DNA of 64,000 bases from JAKFWF01 sp031374115 (GTDB lineage: Bacteria > Pseudomonadota > Alphaproteobacteria > Rhizobiales > Hyphomicrobiaceae). The stretch covers positions 1 through 64,000 of the forward strand of contig JANMNO010000160.1 in the NCBI GenBank assembly GCA_031374115.1, in the 5' to 3' direction. Position 1 is the stretch's first letter; every line of letters starts with the position of its first letter. The notes beneath the pieces were generated by a model. It did not search any database. It saw only the letters and a program-made list of their open reading frames with translations, and was not told the DNA's origin. Below, one piece after another: positions 52,174-61,454 of the stretch. A program made the translations under genes and the position numbers.

Positions 52174-53799
52174 ATGCTGCATTTCACCCGAGGTAAGATC
52201 ATCGCGATCGTAGGCATCTGCCTATTCGGATTGCTCGCGTGCGTGCCGAATTTCTTGTCCCCCACAGCACTCGAGTCTTACCCGAACTTCCTGCCCAAAA
52301 CGCGAATCAATCTCGGTCTTGATCTGCAGGGCGGCGCGCACGTGCTGGCCGGCATGGACATCGAAGAGTTGCGGCGCGATTGGCTCGATAAGATCCGTGA
52401 CGCCGCGCGGGCTGCCATGCTGAGGGAAAAGCTTGGCTTTCAGAGCGTCGGCATTGCCCAAGGCGGCGTGGTCGTGCGCCTCACCAAGGCCGAGGATCAA
52501 GATGCAGCCTTGAAGGCGCTGCGGGCACTCGCTCAACCGATCTCAGGGGTGGACCTCACCGGCTCGGCGGCACTCGACATTGATGTCGCGCGCGAGAGTG
52601 CCGATGCCATCTCGTTGAAGCCAACAGCAGCCGGTATGCAGGCGCGCGTCACAGGTGCGATCGGTAGTGCGGTGGAAATCGTTCGCAATCGCTGCGATCC
52701 CGGCGGCAACAAGGAAATGGTGATTCAGCGCCAGGGCTCGGACCGCATCCTCCTGCAAGCGCCTGGGATTGAAGATGTCAGAACCATCGAAGACTGTTTC
52801 AAAGTCGCTAAGCTGACCTTCCATCTCGTCCATCCAACGATGAGTGCAGAGGAAGCGCGTACCGGGCGCACTCCATCGGGCTATAAAATCCTGCCCAGCC
52901 GCGATGGTGGCGAGGAATTGATCGAGTCGCGCAGCACAGTGACCGGGGAACAGCTGGTTGACGCGCAGCCCGGTTTCGATCAACGCACCAATGAACCGAT
53001 TGTATCGTTCCGCTTCAACCAATCTGGCGCCAGAACATTTGGCAAACTCTCTTCGGAGAACGTGGGCCGGCGCTTTGCCGTCGTTCTCGACGACAAAGTG
53101 ATTACCGCCCCGCGCATCAACGAACCGATCCTTGGTGGCACCGGACAGATCACGGGCAACTTCCAGGTCGCCGAGGCCAACAGTCTTGCGACCAACCTGC
53201 GTTCGGGCGCTTTGCCGGCGAAGCTAACGATCGTCGAACAACGGGTCGTTGGCGCAAGCCTAGGTGCGGACTCGATTAAAGCTGGCCAGCGCGCATCCTT
53301 GATCGGCGCTGTTGCAGTCGTAGTCTTTATGACATTCGCCTACGGCCTGTTCGGCGTGTTCGCGGTGATCGCGGTTGGGCTCAACGTGCTGTTGATCGTT
53401 GCCGTGATGTCACTGCTCGGCTCGACGCTCACCCTGCCCGGCATCGCTGGCATCGTGCTGACGATCGGCATGGCTGTCGACGCCAACGTGCTGATCTACG
53501 AACGCATGCGAGAAGAACTACGCAATGGCAAATCGACCATCGCGGCACTCGATGCCGGCTTCGACCGTGCCTTCGCCACCATCATCGACGCGAACCTCAC
53601 CACTCTGGTTGCCGGCATTGTGATGTTCTGGTTGGGGTCTGGTCCGATCCGCGGCTTTGCGATCACGCTGTCACTCGGCATCATGACGACCGTGTTCACG
53701 GCCTTTACCGTAACGCGCCTGCTGGTTGCGTGGTGGCTGTCACGTCAAAAGGACCGCAAGATCGCAACCCCGCTTTCATTCAAGCCCGTGAGGCAGTGA
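52174..53799 (+). CDS. secD: Protein translocase subunit SecD
   Basis: 541 residues. Uses the proton gradient to pull exported proteins out on the periplasmic side. N-terminal membrane segment, then the large periplasmic P1 domain beginning LGLDLQGGAHVLAGMD, and five C-terminal segments with LTLPGIAGIVLTIGMAVDANVLIYERMREEL (in blocks), which carries the essential Asp. secF starts four bases after its stop. Confidence 0.97.
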   Translation: MLHFTRGKIIAIVGICLFGLLACVPNFLSPTALESYPNFLPKTRINLGLDLQGGAHVLAGMDIEELRRDWLDKIRDAARAAMLREKLGFQSVGIAQGGVVVRLTKAEDQDAALKALRALAQPISGVDLTGSAALDIDVARESADAISLKPTAAGMQARVTGAIGSAVEIVRNRCDPGGNKEMVIQRQGSDRILLQAPGIEDVRTIEDCFKVAKLTFHLVHPTMSAEEARTGRTPSGYKILPSRDGGEELIESRSTVTGEQLVDAQPGFDQRTNEPIVSFRFNQSGARTFGKLSSENVGRRFAVVLDDKVITAPRINEPILGGTGQITGNFQVAEANSLATNLRSGALPAKLTIVEQRVVGASLGADSIKAGQRASLIGAVAVVVFMTFAYGLFGVFAVIAVGLNVLLIVAVMSLLGSTLTLPGIAGIVLTIGMAVDANVLIYERMREELRNGKSTIAALDAGFDRAFATIIDANLTTLVAGIVMFWLGSGPIRGFAITLSLGIMTTVFTAFTVTRLLVAWWLSRQKDRKIATPLSFKPVRQ

Positions 53800-53803
53800 A
53801 GAC

Positions 53804-54754
53804 ATGTTCAAGGGCGTAGACTTTTTCCCCCATGGCACCAAGTGGGACGTGGTCGGCAAGCGCTTCTGGTTCGTTGGACTGTCTTGGGTCCTCGCGCTGA
53901 TTGCCGCGGGCCTATTGATGACCAGGGGCCTTAACTACGGCGTCGATTTCAAGGGCGGCGCGCTCATCGAGATCCAATCGAAGTCAGGTGATCTCGACAT
54001 CGGAGCGTTGCGCGACAAGCTCAGCAAGCTCAGCCTTGGCGATGTTCAGGTGCAGTCGGTCGGCAAGGGTAACGAGGCGTTGATCCGCGTTGCACAGCAG
54101 ACGGACGAAAAAGCGCAGAAAGATGCCAACGATAAGGTGGTCACCGCACTCGGCGATGGCATAACGTTGCGCCGCACTGAAGTCGTCGGGCCGGCGGTAT
54201 CCGCCGAATTGAAGCGGACCAGCATACTTGCGGTCGTCGTCTCGTTGTTCGGCATCTTTGCCTACGTCTGGTTCCGCTTCGAGTGGCAGTTCGCGGTTGC
54301 GGCCATCGTCGCGCTGATCCATGACGTCTTCATCACGGCGGGCATGTTCTCGGCCTTGTGGATTGAGTTCGATCTATCAGTGGTGGCAGCGTTGCTGACG
54401 CTTGCCGGTTACTCGATCAACGATACCGTGGTGGTGTTCGACCGCATTCGCGAGAACTTGCGCAAGTACAAAAAGATGCCATTGATCGAGTTGATGAACC
54501 TTGCCATCAACGAGACGCTTTCGCGCACCGTGTTGACCTCGACCGTGACATTCCTGGCTGTGCTTGCACTCTACCTGTTCGGCACAGAGGTCATCCACGG
54601 CTTTTCCTTTGCAATGCTGTTCGGCATCTTGATCGGCAGCTATTCCTCGATTTTCGTGGCTGCCTCGCTATTGCTATCAGTGGGCATCAAGCGTGACGTT
54701 TGGAGCGGCGAGAAGGTGGCGCCAGGAGTTGCCTCCGCCGCCAAGAAGGGCTGA
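53804..54754 (+). CDS. secF: Protein translocase subunit SecF
   Basis: 316 residues, six membrane segments. Partner of SecD. YGVDFKGGALIEIQ near the N-terminus, and LTLAGYSINDTVVVFDRIRENL in the fourth segment region with the conserved Asp. Typical length. Confidence 0.97.
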   Translation: MFKGVDFFPHGTKWDVVGKRFWFVGLSWVLALIAAGLLMTRGLNYGVDFKGGALIEIQSKSGDLDIGALRDKLSKLSLGDVQVQSVGKGNEALIRVAQQTDEKAQKDANDKVVTALGDGITLRRTEVVGPAVSAELKRTSILAVVVSLFGIFAYVWFRFEWQFAVAAIVALIHDVFITAGMFSALWIEFDLSVVAALLTLAGYSINDTVVVFDRIRENLRKYKKMPLIELMNLAINETLSRTVLTSTVTFLAVLALYLFGTEVIHGFSFAMLFGILIGSYSSIFVAASLLLSVGIKRDVWSGEKVAPGVASAAKKG

Positions 54755-54765
54755 TCGAGACGCTC

Positions 54766-55167
54766 ATGGTGCTCAAGGCGAACCCAGCGCCCGCAGCATT
54801 TGCCGGACACTTTCCCGGCCGCAGTCCGGTTGAAGCCTATGGCAATGGCGGGTTTCGCTTCGCCGGCATGAGCCATCGCGGTTCGATCCTATGCCTGCCG
54901 AGCGGCGTATGGGCTTGGGACGTCGTCACGACCGATGACGTGAGCCTTGCGCAACTTGCTCGCGCATTGTCCGAATTGGAGCCGCCCGAGTTCTTGCTTT
55001 TGGGAACCGGACGCCAACAAGTCTTTCCCTCGTTAGACATTCGGCGCGCGTTCGAGGTCAAACGGGTCGGTCTCGAGATCATGGATACCGGGGCTGCCGC
55101 ACGTACCTACAATATTCTGCTTGCCGAGCGGCGGCCGGTTTCAGCAGCGCTAATTGCCGTCGACTAG
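54766..55167 (+). CDS. Mth938/DUF498-domain protein (NDUFAF3-like)
   Basis: 133 residues from ATG 54766. The compact Mth938 fold is recognisable: YGNGGFRFAGMSHRGSILCLPSGVWAW, PEFLLLGTGRQ, and the late TGAAARTYNILLAERRPVSAALI. The human homologue NDUFAF3 is a complex I assembly factor, and the gene next to secDF is a well-known alphaproteobacterial arrangement. It follows secF by 11 bases. Confidence 0.9.
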   Translation: MVLKANPAPAAFAGHFPGRSPVEAYGNGGFRFAGMSHRGSILCLPSGVWAWDVVTTDDVSLAQLARALSELEPPEFLLLGTGRQQVFPSLDIRRAFEVKRVGLEIMDTGAAARTYNILLAERRPVSAALIAVD

Positions 55168-55187
55168 GGCCTTGGAGGCGCACTGCC

Positions 55188-55790
55188 ATGAACAATATTC
55201 TCGGCGACCCGAAGAAGTCGCTGCTCTTAGGGCTGGCCATCTCTCTGGTCATTCTGATTGCTTGGATGGCGATTGCCGGCGCCGACCGCGTCGGGCTGGT
55301 TTCATTTTTGCTGCGGTGGGTTCACGTGTTTTCTGCGATCATTTGGGTCGGCATGATTTGGTTCGTGAATTTCATCCAGTTTGCAGCAATTCGGGATGCA
55401 GACGATGCGGGTAAAGCTGCGATCCACAAATTCATCGTGCCCAAGGTTGCGATGACCTTCCGGCACACATCGCACGCCGTGCTTCTCACGGGCATCTTGT
55501 TGTTGATCACCAGCGGCTACTTGCTCGACCGGTTGATCTTTACCTCTGCCGTCTACGTACCACCGTTGCGCAACGCGCTATTGTGGAGCGGCACGATTGC
55601 CGGCGTTGCCATGTGGGCCTTCGTTCACTTCAAGATTTGGCCGAACATCAAGATCGTGCTCGGCGAAACTCCAGGTGATGCGGACGCCAAGGCGCGTGCG
55701 CGTGATACCGTGCGGATCTATGCGCGGCTCAATCTCATACTGGCGTTGCCGGTGACATTCGTGATGATCGCGGCGGCACACCTTTATTAG
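55188..55790 (+). CDS. Urate-oxidase-N/PuuD-like membrane protein
   Basis: 200 residues with about five hydrophobic segments and a good GAGG ribosome site. LLRWVHVFSAIIWVGMIWFVNFIQ and FRHTSHAVLLTGILLLITSGY are like the membrane part of PuuD-type urate hydroxylase, with His residues suited to bind haem. It has no cytochrome c domain. A separate function in respiration is possible; it sits between two homologues of complex I assembly factors. Confidence 0.78.
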   Translation: MNNILGDPKKSLLLGLAISLVILIAWMAIAGADRVGLVSFLLRWVHVFSAIIWVGMIWFVNFIQFAAIRDADDAGKAAIHKFIVPKVAMTFRHTSHAVLLTGILLLITSGYLLDRLIFTSAVYVPPLRNALLWSGTIAGVAMWAFVHFKIWPNIKIVLGETPGDADAKARARDTVRIYARLNLILALPVTFVMIAAAHLY

Positions 55791-55801
55791 CGTATCTCAG
55801 C

Positions 55802-56620
55802 TTGTCGCTCCCCCCGGCAGATGCAAACCCAGTGTCCGCCAACGTGGTGGGAATAGCCGCGCGCGCCTACGAACGCGATCGCTATCTTGCAGCGTTACTC
55901 AGCCCTCGCGAGATTCGCGCCGACTTAATCACATTGGCAGCCTTCGCCGGCGAAGTAGGACGCATCCCAGCGTTCGTGAGCGAGCCGATGATGGGACGCA
56001 TCCGCCTGCAATGGTGGCTGGAACGTCTCCAGGATCGCAGCAGCGGTGGCCATCCTGTCGCTGCAGCGATCCTCGACACGATGTCCCGTCATGGGCTACC
56101 GGCCGACCGCTTGATCGACCTGATCGAAGCGCATGAAGACAGCCTCGACAATCGTCCATTCGCCGATGAGGCGGCCCTCCTGCACTATGTCGATCGCATC
56201 GATGGCACGCTGTTCGAATTGGCCGCGCGCATAACGAAAAGCACCACTGAACTGGCTTTAGACAGCGGCCGCGCCTACGGAATTGCGCGCGTGCTGTGCG
56301 AAACGCCGGCAACGCTGGCTCATGGTCGACTGTTGTTACCACCGGCTCCGATCGGTGCGAACGGCGGCGCACAACCTGATGATCTTCCTGCCATCGCTCG
56401 CGGCCTTGGCATGCTCGCTCGCCGACATCTTGCCGCAATTCAGCGCCAGATGCGTCGAATGCCCATTCGGGAACGCTCGGCTTTCCTGCCGGTCGCCCTC
56501 GTGGAGCCCTATTTAGACGCTCTTGAACTGGAGCGATCGCAATCGATCGCCGCCATCGAGATCAATCCATTGCGCCGGGTTTGGCGGCTTTGGCGCTGTC
56601 ATTGGACGGGCAGAGTGTAA
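55802..56620 (+). CDS. Squalene/phytoene-synthase-like protein (NDUFAF6-like)
   Basis: 272 residues from TTG 55802; GTG 55832 is an alternative, and neither has a strong ribosome site. Helical isoprenoid-synthase fold: ERDRYLAALLSPREIRADLITLAAFAGEVGRI (in blocks), MGRIRLQWWLERLQD, EAHEDSLDNRPFADEAAL and YGIARVLCETPA. The paired DxxxD motifs of true squalene or phytoene synthases are not conserved, and no carotenoid or hopanoid genes are near. The human homologue with this feature, NDUFAF6, is a complex I assembly factor. Confidence 0.83.
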   Translation: MSLPPADANPVSANVVGIAARAYERDRYLAALLSPREIRADLITLAAFAGEVGRIPAFVSEPMMGRIRLQWWLERLQDRSSGGHPVAAAILDTMSRHGLPADRLIDLIEAHEDSLDNRPFADEAALLHYVDRIDGTLFELAARITKSTTELALDSGRAYGIARVLCETPATLAHGRLLLPPAPIGANGGAQPDDLPAIARGLGMLARRHLAAIQRQMRRMPIRERSAFLPVALVEPYLDALELERSQSIAAIEINPLRRVWRLWRCHWTGRV

Positions 56621-56664
56621 AGTTAGTTTGAGCCGCCGTGCGTCGAGGCAACCGGGGTTTGCAC

Positions 56665-58590
56665 ATGAACATTTCTTCCGCGGTTCGACCGAAACATATC
56701 CGAGCGCTTGTCGTGGCGACGGCGGTATCGGTCTACTTCGCGCTGCTGCCATCGGTCGCGATGGCTGCAACCGCAATCGCGTGGCGTGTCGAAAATCCAT
56801 TCCGGTTTTTCGATGACCCCGCCAGCACGGAAATGCATCGGGCAACCTGGGCGGACCTTACGGATGAAGAAAGGCGAACTCCGGTGCTCGCAGCAGAGCG
56901 GCTATTGGCCAGTCGTCATTCTGATGGCTGGGCGTCGACTGTTGTCGGCAAAACCTGTTGGGACACGAAACGCAACCGGCATGTGTGTTCGGATAAAGGT
57001 GTCTACGTCAACCCAACGGCACACACCGTAATATTAGAAATGCGCGATATCGAAGATGCTAGTTCGGTCGAGTGCGTTTGGTTGACGGCACCGAAGGGCA
57101 AATCGCAGTCGCGCGGCCAGGCGATAAGCAAACTCTGCAGCGAACCGCTTCGCATCGACGTTGCGTACCCCGAAGGGGTAGGCATTTCAGTCGAAGTTGG
57201 TGGCCAAGAAGTTGCGCGCACCGACGTGAGGGTCATTGACCTATTGATCGTCGGCATGGGCGACAGCTTCGGCTCGGGCGAGGGCAACCCCGACATCCCG
57301 GTCCGTTTCTCACGCGAGCGAGCGGCCGATTACGGCGATGCCAAAGATGCGAGCCTTGGCGGCTATCCTGCCCGCGTCGGCGATTGGAGCCAAATCGGCG
57401 ATGCCAAGTTCATCGACGAGAATGCGCGCTGGATCGACCAGGCCTGCCATCGCTCGCTTTACTCACACCAGCTGCGGACAGCGCTGCAGCTCTCGATCGA
57501 AGATCCGCATCGATCGGTGACGTACGTTGGCGCTGCCTGCTCGGGAGCCGAAGTTACGACGGGGCTTTTCCTGCGCTACAAAGGCAACGAATGGGTCCCC
57601 AATCCGCCTGAGTTTTCACAGATCTCGGCGGTCGCAGAAGCGCAGTGCGGGGGCAAGGAAGCCCGCATGCAGGATCTGCCGGAAGCCTATCACATCGGCG
57701 GAAAGATTCCCGATCTCAAGGGCGGCTTGGTGCTGCGCAAATGCGAAATCGAGCAAGCGCGTAAGATCGATATTCTGCTGCTGTCGATCGGCGGCAACGA
57801 CGTCGGCTTTGCCCGCTTGGTTGCAAATGCCGTGTTGGCCGATCAATCGATCCTGAAGAAACTAGGCGGTTGGTTCGGTCAAGTTCACGGACCGGCAGAG
57901 GCGGGTGCTCAAATCGTGCAGTTGGAAGATCGATACAAATCGTTCAACCGGGCGATCCACAATATCTTGCATCTGCCATGGAACGAGAGTGATCGCGTCA
58001 TCCTGACAGCGTATCCGGGCCTCGCCATTCTCGAAGACGGGCGCAGTGTCTGCCCCGACGGACGCGCCGGTCTCGATGTCGTCAGCGACTTTCAGCTGAG
58101 TGCCGTCAAAGCCAAAGAAAGCAGCGCCGTTGCGGAAAAGCTCAACGGTGTGATGAAGGCAGCAGCGCGGTCACATGGCTGGACTTTCGCCGAAGCCCAT
58201 CGGCGCGCATTTCTGGGACGTGGCATTTGCGCGGGCTATAATGCAAATGCGTTATCATCAGCGGACGATCTTCGCCTGCCACGCAGGAGCGCCGGTGGGG
58301 GATGGGAGCCGTACAACCCGGCGGACTTTCAGCCCTACGCCAGCCGCCAGCGCTGGTTCCGCACGCCGAATGATGCATTTTTGACGGGCAATTTCCACGT
58401 ATCTGCATCGCTAATGCAAAAAGTCTTGAAGCTGCAGACGCTGTCCTGGTTCCAGCTTTTGCTGGCTGCGACTTACTCCGGCGCTTTCCATCCAACAGCC
58501 GAGGGCCATGCTGCGATCGCCGATAGCGTGGCTGAACGGGCGCGCGCGGTCCTTGCAAAATATGGCCAAGTCTACACTAGCACTGAGTGA
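56665..58590 (+). CDS. Large secreted SGNH/GDSL-type hydrolase
   Basis: 641 residues from ATG 56665. Signal peptide with core LVVATAVSVYFALLPSVAMA. An N-terminal region of ~190 residues of unknown fold with cysteines precedes the SGNH domain: block I GMGDSFGSGEGNP (nucleophile Ser near residue 203), the Gly region, block III LLSIGGNDVGFARL, and block V GAFHPTAEGHAAIA with the catalytic His. The Asp usually three residues before this His is Gly, so it may use a Ser-His dyad, as in some actinobacterial esterases. The substrate is unknown. Confidence 0.82.
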   Translation: MNISSAVRPKHIRALVVATAVSVYFALLPSVAMAATAIAWRVENPFRFFDDPASTEMHRATWADLTDEERRTPVLAAERLLASRHSDGWASTVVGKTCWDTKRNRHVCSDKGVYVNPTAHTVILEMRDIEDASSVECVWLTAPKGKSQSRGQAISKLCSEPLRIDVAYPEGVGISVEVGGQEVARTDVRVIDLLIVGMGDSFGSGEGNPDIPVRFSRERAADYGDAKDASLGGYPARVGDWSQIGDAKFIDENARWIDQACHRSLYSHQLRTALQLSIEDPHRSVTYVGAACSGAEVTTGLFLRYKGNEWVPNPPEFSQISAVAEAQCGGKEARMQDLPEAYHIGGKIPDLKGGLVLRKCEIEQARKIDILLLSIGGNDVGFARLVANAVLADQSILKKLGGWFGQVHGPAEAGAQIVQLEDRYKSFNRAIHNILHLPWNESDRVILTAYPGLAILEDGRSVCPDGRAGLDVVSDFQLSAVKAKESSAVAEKLNGVMKAAARSHGWTFAEAHRRAFLGRGICAGYNANALSSADDLRLPRRSAGGGWEPYNPADFQPYASRQRWFRTPNDAFLTGNFHVSASLMQKVLKLQTLSWFQLLLAATYSGAFHPTAEGHAAIADSVAERARAVLAKYGQVYTSTE

Positions 58591-58602
58591 GATCTCTTTA
58601 CG

Positions 58603-59100
58603 TCACGATGAAGCGGCGTTGGCGCCCTTCATTTTGCGACGCGCGAATTCAAGCGGCAGCGCGCTTGTGCACTTGATCTGCTCCATCGCAAACGCGGACG
58701 AAACGTTCGACAATTCAATCTTGGTGATCAGCTTCTTGTAGAAGGCGTCATAGGCCGCAATGTCCGGCACGACGACGCGCAACAAATAATCGACTGCGCC
58801 ACTCATGCGATAAAACTCGACCACCTCGGGGAAGTCGACGATGACCTTGTGGAAATCCTCGAGCCATCCAAGCGCGTGCCGATTGGTGGAGATCGACACG
58901 AAAACCGTGACGCCCGCCTCGACCGATTTAGGCTCCAACAGCGCCACCCGTCGCTGAATAATCCCGGCCTCCTCCATCTTTTGAATTCGCCGCCAGCAAG
59001 GCGTTGTGGACAGACCTACCGATTTCCCGATTTCAGCTACCGGCTGCGTGCAATCTTTTTGCAGGATATCCAGTATTTTCAGGTCCATCTCGTCGAGCAT
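58603..59100 (-). CDS. Lrp/AsnC-family transcriptional regulator
   Basis: 165 residues from ATG 59100; the frame extends upstream without resemblance. N-terminal helix-turn-helix (LDEMDLKILDILQKD...IGKSVGLSTTPCWRRIQKMEEAGII in blocks) and C-terminal RAM/ligand domain (VFVSISTNRHALGWLEDFHKVIVDFPEVVEFYRMSGAVDYLLRVVVPD in blocks). It may respond to an amino acid. The nearest divergent gene is the DUF442-type phosphatase. Confidence 0.95.
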   Translation of the reverse strand: MLDEMDLKILDILQKDCTQPVAEIGKSVGLSTTPCWRRIQKMEEAGIIQRRVALLEPKSVEAGVTVFVSISTNRHALGWLEDFHKVIVDFPEVVEFYRMSGAVDYLLRVVVPDIAAYDAFYKKLITKIELSNVSSAFAMEQIKCTSALPLEFARRKMKGANAASS

Positions 59101-59293
59101 CGTATTGTCCCGCCTGGAATAGCTTTGCTTCGCTTGGCAAGTTCTTGAGCATGCGGTTCGAAACGTTGCGGCGTCAATCAAAAAATTAGCAAATATTTTT
59201 AACATTTTGGCGTTTAGACTTGTGATACCGGTCACTTGGTGTCATCTGCTTATTAACTTGAGCAACTTTGCTTCCAACCCATTGGACATCGCG

Positions 59294-59830
59294 ATGCCTC
59301 CGATCTCGCCCGGACCTCGATTAACGTGGATCACACCCGACTTCGCGGTTACCTCGGCGCTGGAAGCGGCCGACTTTGCTGGATTGGCACAACAGGGAAT
59401 CGCGAGCGTCATATCGAACCGGCCCGACAGCGAAGAAGCGGGGCAGATGCCGGCCAAAACTGAAGCGGTCTTAGCGTGGCGCGCGGGGTTGGTTTTTCGC
59501 CACGTGCCGGCGGCCAAACATGACTTGTTCACGGACGTAGTTATCGAGGGCATGGCGGACGCGTTGCGCGGGCTCAAGGGACCTGTCGTCGCGCACTGCA
59601 AATCCGGTTTCCGATCGGCGATTGTTTGGGCAGCTGCAAGCGCTCGCAGCCAACCCGTTGATTGCGTGCTGGCCGCCCTCGACAAGGCAGGGTTCGAGCT
59701 CGATTCAATTCGAGATGATCTGGATGCACAAGCCGATCGGAAGCGCTGGCTCGGCGTTTCGACTTTGCTCGATTGTACGACTGCTTCGAGTGAAGTCACC
59801 GACCTACCAAAATCGCGAAGCGCCGCGTGA
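59294..59830 (+). CDS. TIGR01244/DUF442-type phosphatase or sulfurtransferase-like protein
   Basis: 178 residues from ATG 59294. Dual-specificity-phosphatase-like fold: SVISNRPDSEEAGQ, the FRHVPAAKHDLF loop and the active-site loop VVAHCKSGFRSAIVW (HCxSGxRS, Cys nucleophile and Arg). Similar domains are fused to metallo-beta-lactamase-type sulfur dioxygenases (Blh) in rhizobia and are linked to sulfide detoxification. Here the domain is alone. Confidence 0.87.
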   Translation: MPPISPGPRLTWITPDFAVTSALEAADFAGLAQQGIASVISNRPDSEEAGQMPAKTEAVLAWRAGLVFRHVPAAKHDLFTDVVIEGMADALRGLKGPVVAHCKSGFRSAIVWAAASARSQPVDCVLAALDKAGFELDSIRDDLDAQADRKRWLGVSTLLDCTTASSEVTDLPKSRSAA

Positions 59831-59843
59831 GCACGCCGTTTCT

Positions 59844-61295
59844 TCAGCGCGCAAGCTCGGCACTTTGGCCTGCGGACAAGCCCTCACGCAGGGCTCTTTC
59901 GAGTAATTCGCTGCCGGCACGATCGGCGAGTGCTTCCGGCACGACCCATAAGCGGTAACTGCCGGCCATCATGAGAGGGCGACGGCATATCAGTCGCACG
60001 CCTTCGATGCGGCAATCGGAGTCTGTGTCGACGATCTGGCTTTCGCGCCGATCGTGGGCCAGAACCTTCATATCGACAGGCTGCACAAAACCTCCCGACC
60101 CTGCGAGATCGACGTCCCGGAATGCGCAGCCCAGCGACCGCTGGCAGGCGCCAGCTCGCGCGCCAAGGGTGTTGGTGAAGCCAAGAACCTGGTTGCGCTG
60201 TTTGAACAGTGCTGGTTTGCCAGCCCCCTCGCTTACATAACAACCATGCTTGACGCATAACACCGGATCGGCGGTCTTCTCGAAGCGGCGGATGCCCTTG
60301 TTGCCGGGCTCCATGATAATCATGATCGTCGCTCGGGAGGCCGCTCGACGGGGCTGGCCAAGGGCCGCCAACCTTTCAGTTTCGGAGTTCCTCTGTGCTG
60401 TCGCTGCCGGCTGCGTCGACGACGGTAGTGTTGCGAGGATCGACGGGTCTGGCAGCGCAAGGGGGGTCTTGGCTTCGCGGATGGCATCTGCACGGCGCAG
60501 ACTTTCCGTCAGCGCCTTAGCTTCAGCTTCGCGCTTTGCCTCGAGCATCCGGATTTCGGCTTGCCGCGTTTGCTCGGCACGACGCTCCAATTCGACGGCT
60601 CGTACCGCTGCTTCGTCGGCCGCCTGTTTTCTCAGCTGCTCGGCTGCTTTTGCTGCGGCGATCAACGTCTCTTCGGCAAGGCGCCGGTCTTCCGCAGCGC
60701 GAAGTTCGTCAGCGTTCTTTTGCGCCTCCAAAGCTTTTGCGGCCGCAGCCATGGCTGCCAACTGCGTTGCCTTCTGCTCTTCGGCGAGACGAAGGCTCTC
60801 GGCTTGGGCGGCTGCCTTTGACCTCTCGCTAGTGATTGCAGCAATCTCCGCCTTTTCACGCTCTAGCCGTACCGCGTCCATTTCAATGCGACGTGCTTCT
60901 GCTTCGGCCCGCGCATCGGCGAGCATTTGCGCTTCGTCAGCTCTCAGTTGTTCGGCCGACGTAGCGGCGGCGGCGGAAGCGGCAGCCTTTTTTGCCTTTT
61001 CATCCGCCCGTTTTGACGCAACTTCCGCGGCGCGCTTCCTTATCGCCAACTGTTGGGCATCCTCCGCGATCCTGTTTGCAGCGTCCGATTTTTGCTCGGC
61101 AGCAACCGCCTGCGCAGTTGAGGCCGGAGGCGGGGCGGCAGCGGCGCTTGTCTCCGCAAATCGCTCAGCCATTTTCTCCGCCGGCGATTTGGCTTGTGCA
61201 GAGCCGGTCGTTTCAACATCGCACGCGGCCAACAAGACGGCGGCAAGAGAGATCAAAAGCGCCGCTGCTGATGAACAGTTTGCTGCTCTTGCCAT
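59844..61295 (-). CDS. Coiled-coil lipoprotein of unknown function
   Basis: 483 residues from ATG 61295. Lipobox LLAAC, Cys at residue 25. From about 40 to 280 it is a continuous Ala/Glu/Arg/Lys-rich coiled coil, TolA-like in composition. The globular C-terminal region (about 315-480) has several cysteines: DPVLCVKHGCYV, GACQRSLGCAFRDVDL, SDCRIEGVRLICRRPL. Its late YRLWVVPEALADRAGSELLERALREGL (in blocks) ends the domain. It probably spans from the membrane to another envelope layer. The coiled coil's codon bias creates a 359-codon open frame on the other strand, which I do not accept as a gene. Confidence 0.78.
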   Translation of the reverse strand: MARAANCSSAAALLISLAAVLLAACDVETTGSAQAKSPAEKMAERFAETSAAAAPPPASTAQAVAAEQKSDAANRIAEDAQQLAIRKRAAEVASKRADEKAKKAAASAAAATSAEQLRADEAQMLADARAEAEARRIEMDAVRLEREKAEIAAITSERSKAAAQAESLRLAEEQKATQLAAMAAAAKALEAQKNADELRAAEDRRLAEETLIAAAKAAEQLRKQAADEAAVRAVELERRAEQTRQAEIRMLEAKREAEAKALTESLRRADAIREAKTPLALPDPSILATLPSSTQPAATAQRNSETERLAALGQPRRAASRATIMIIMEPGNKGIRRFEKTADPVLCVKHGCYVSEGAGKPALFKQRNQVLGFTNTLGARAGACQRSLGCAFRDVDLAGSGGFVQPVDMKVLAHDRRESQIVDTDSDCRIEGVRLICRRPLMMAGSYRLWVVPEALADRAGSELLERALREGLSAGQSAELAR

Positions 61296-61372
61296 GATGC
61301 GCTCACTGAAAATCACAGACCCACGATAGGGAGAAGCAAGTTGCCGGCGCCGATACATTGGATCGGATGTTG

Positions 61373-61395
61373 AAGTCGACTATCCGCGTCGACTT
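61373..61395. promoter_or_regulatory. Inverted repeat upstream of the lipoprotein gene
   Basis: AAGTCGAC (61373-61380) and GTCGACTT (61388-61395) with seven bases between, flanked by GTTG and CAAC. It is 78-100 bases upstream of the lipoprotein start and downstream of soxG. Without a T-run it is more likely an operator than a terminator. Confidence 0.45.
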
Positions 61396-61454
61396 TGGCA
61401 ACAAAGCGGATGGAAGTTGAACTGATGCTGAATAAATTTAGCCGTGTTTGCTGA

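Noticed and set aside
60250..61329. 359-codon plus-strand open frame
   Set aside because: It mirrors the coiled-coil lipoprotein on the minus strand, is almost only Ala and Ser, and has no domain. The minus-strand frame has a proper lipobox and cysteine-rich domain.
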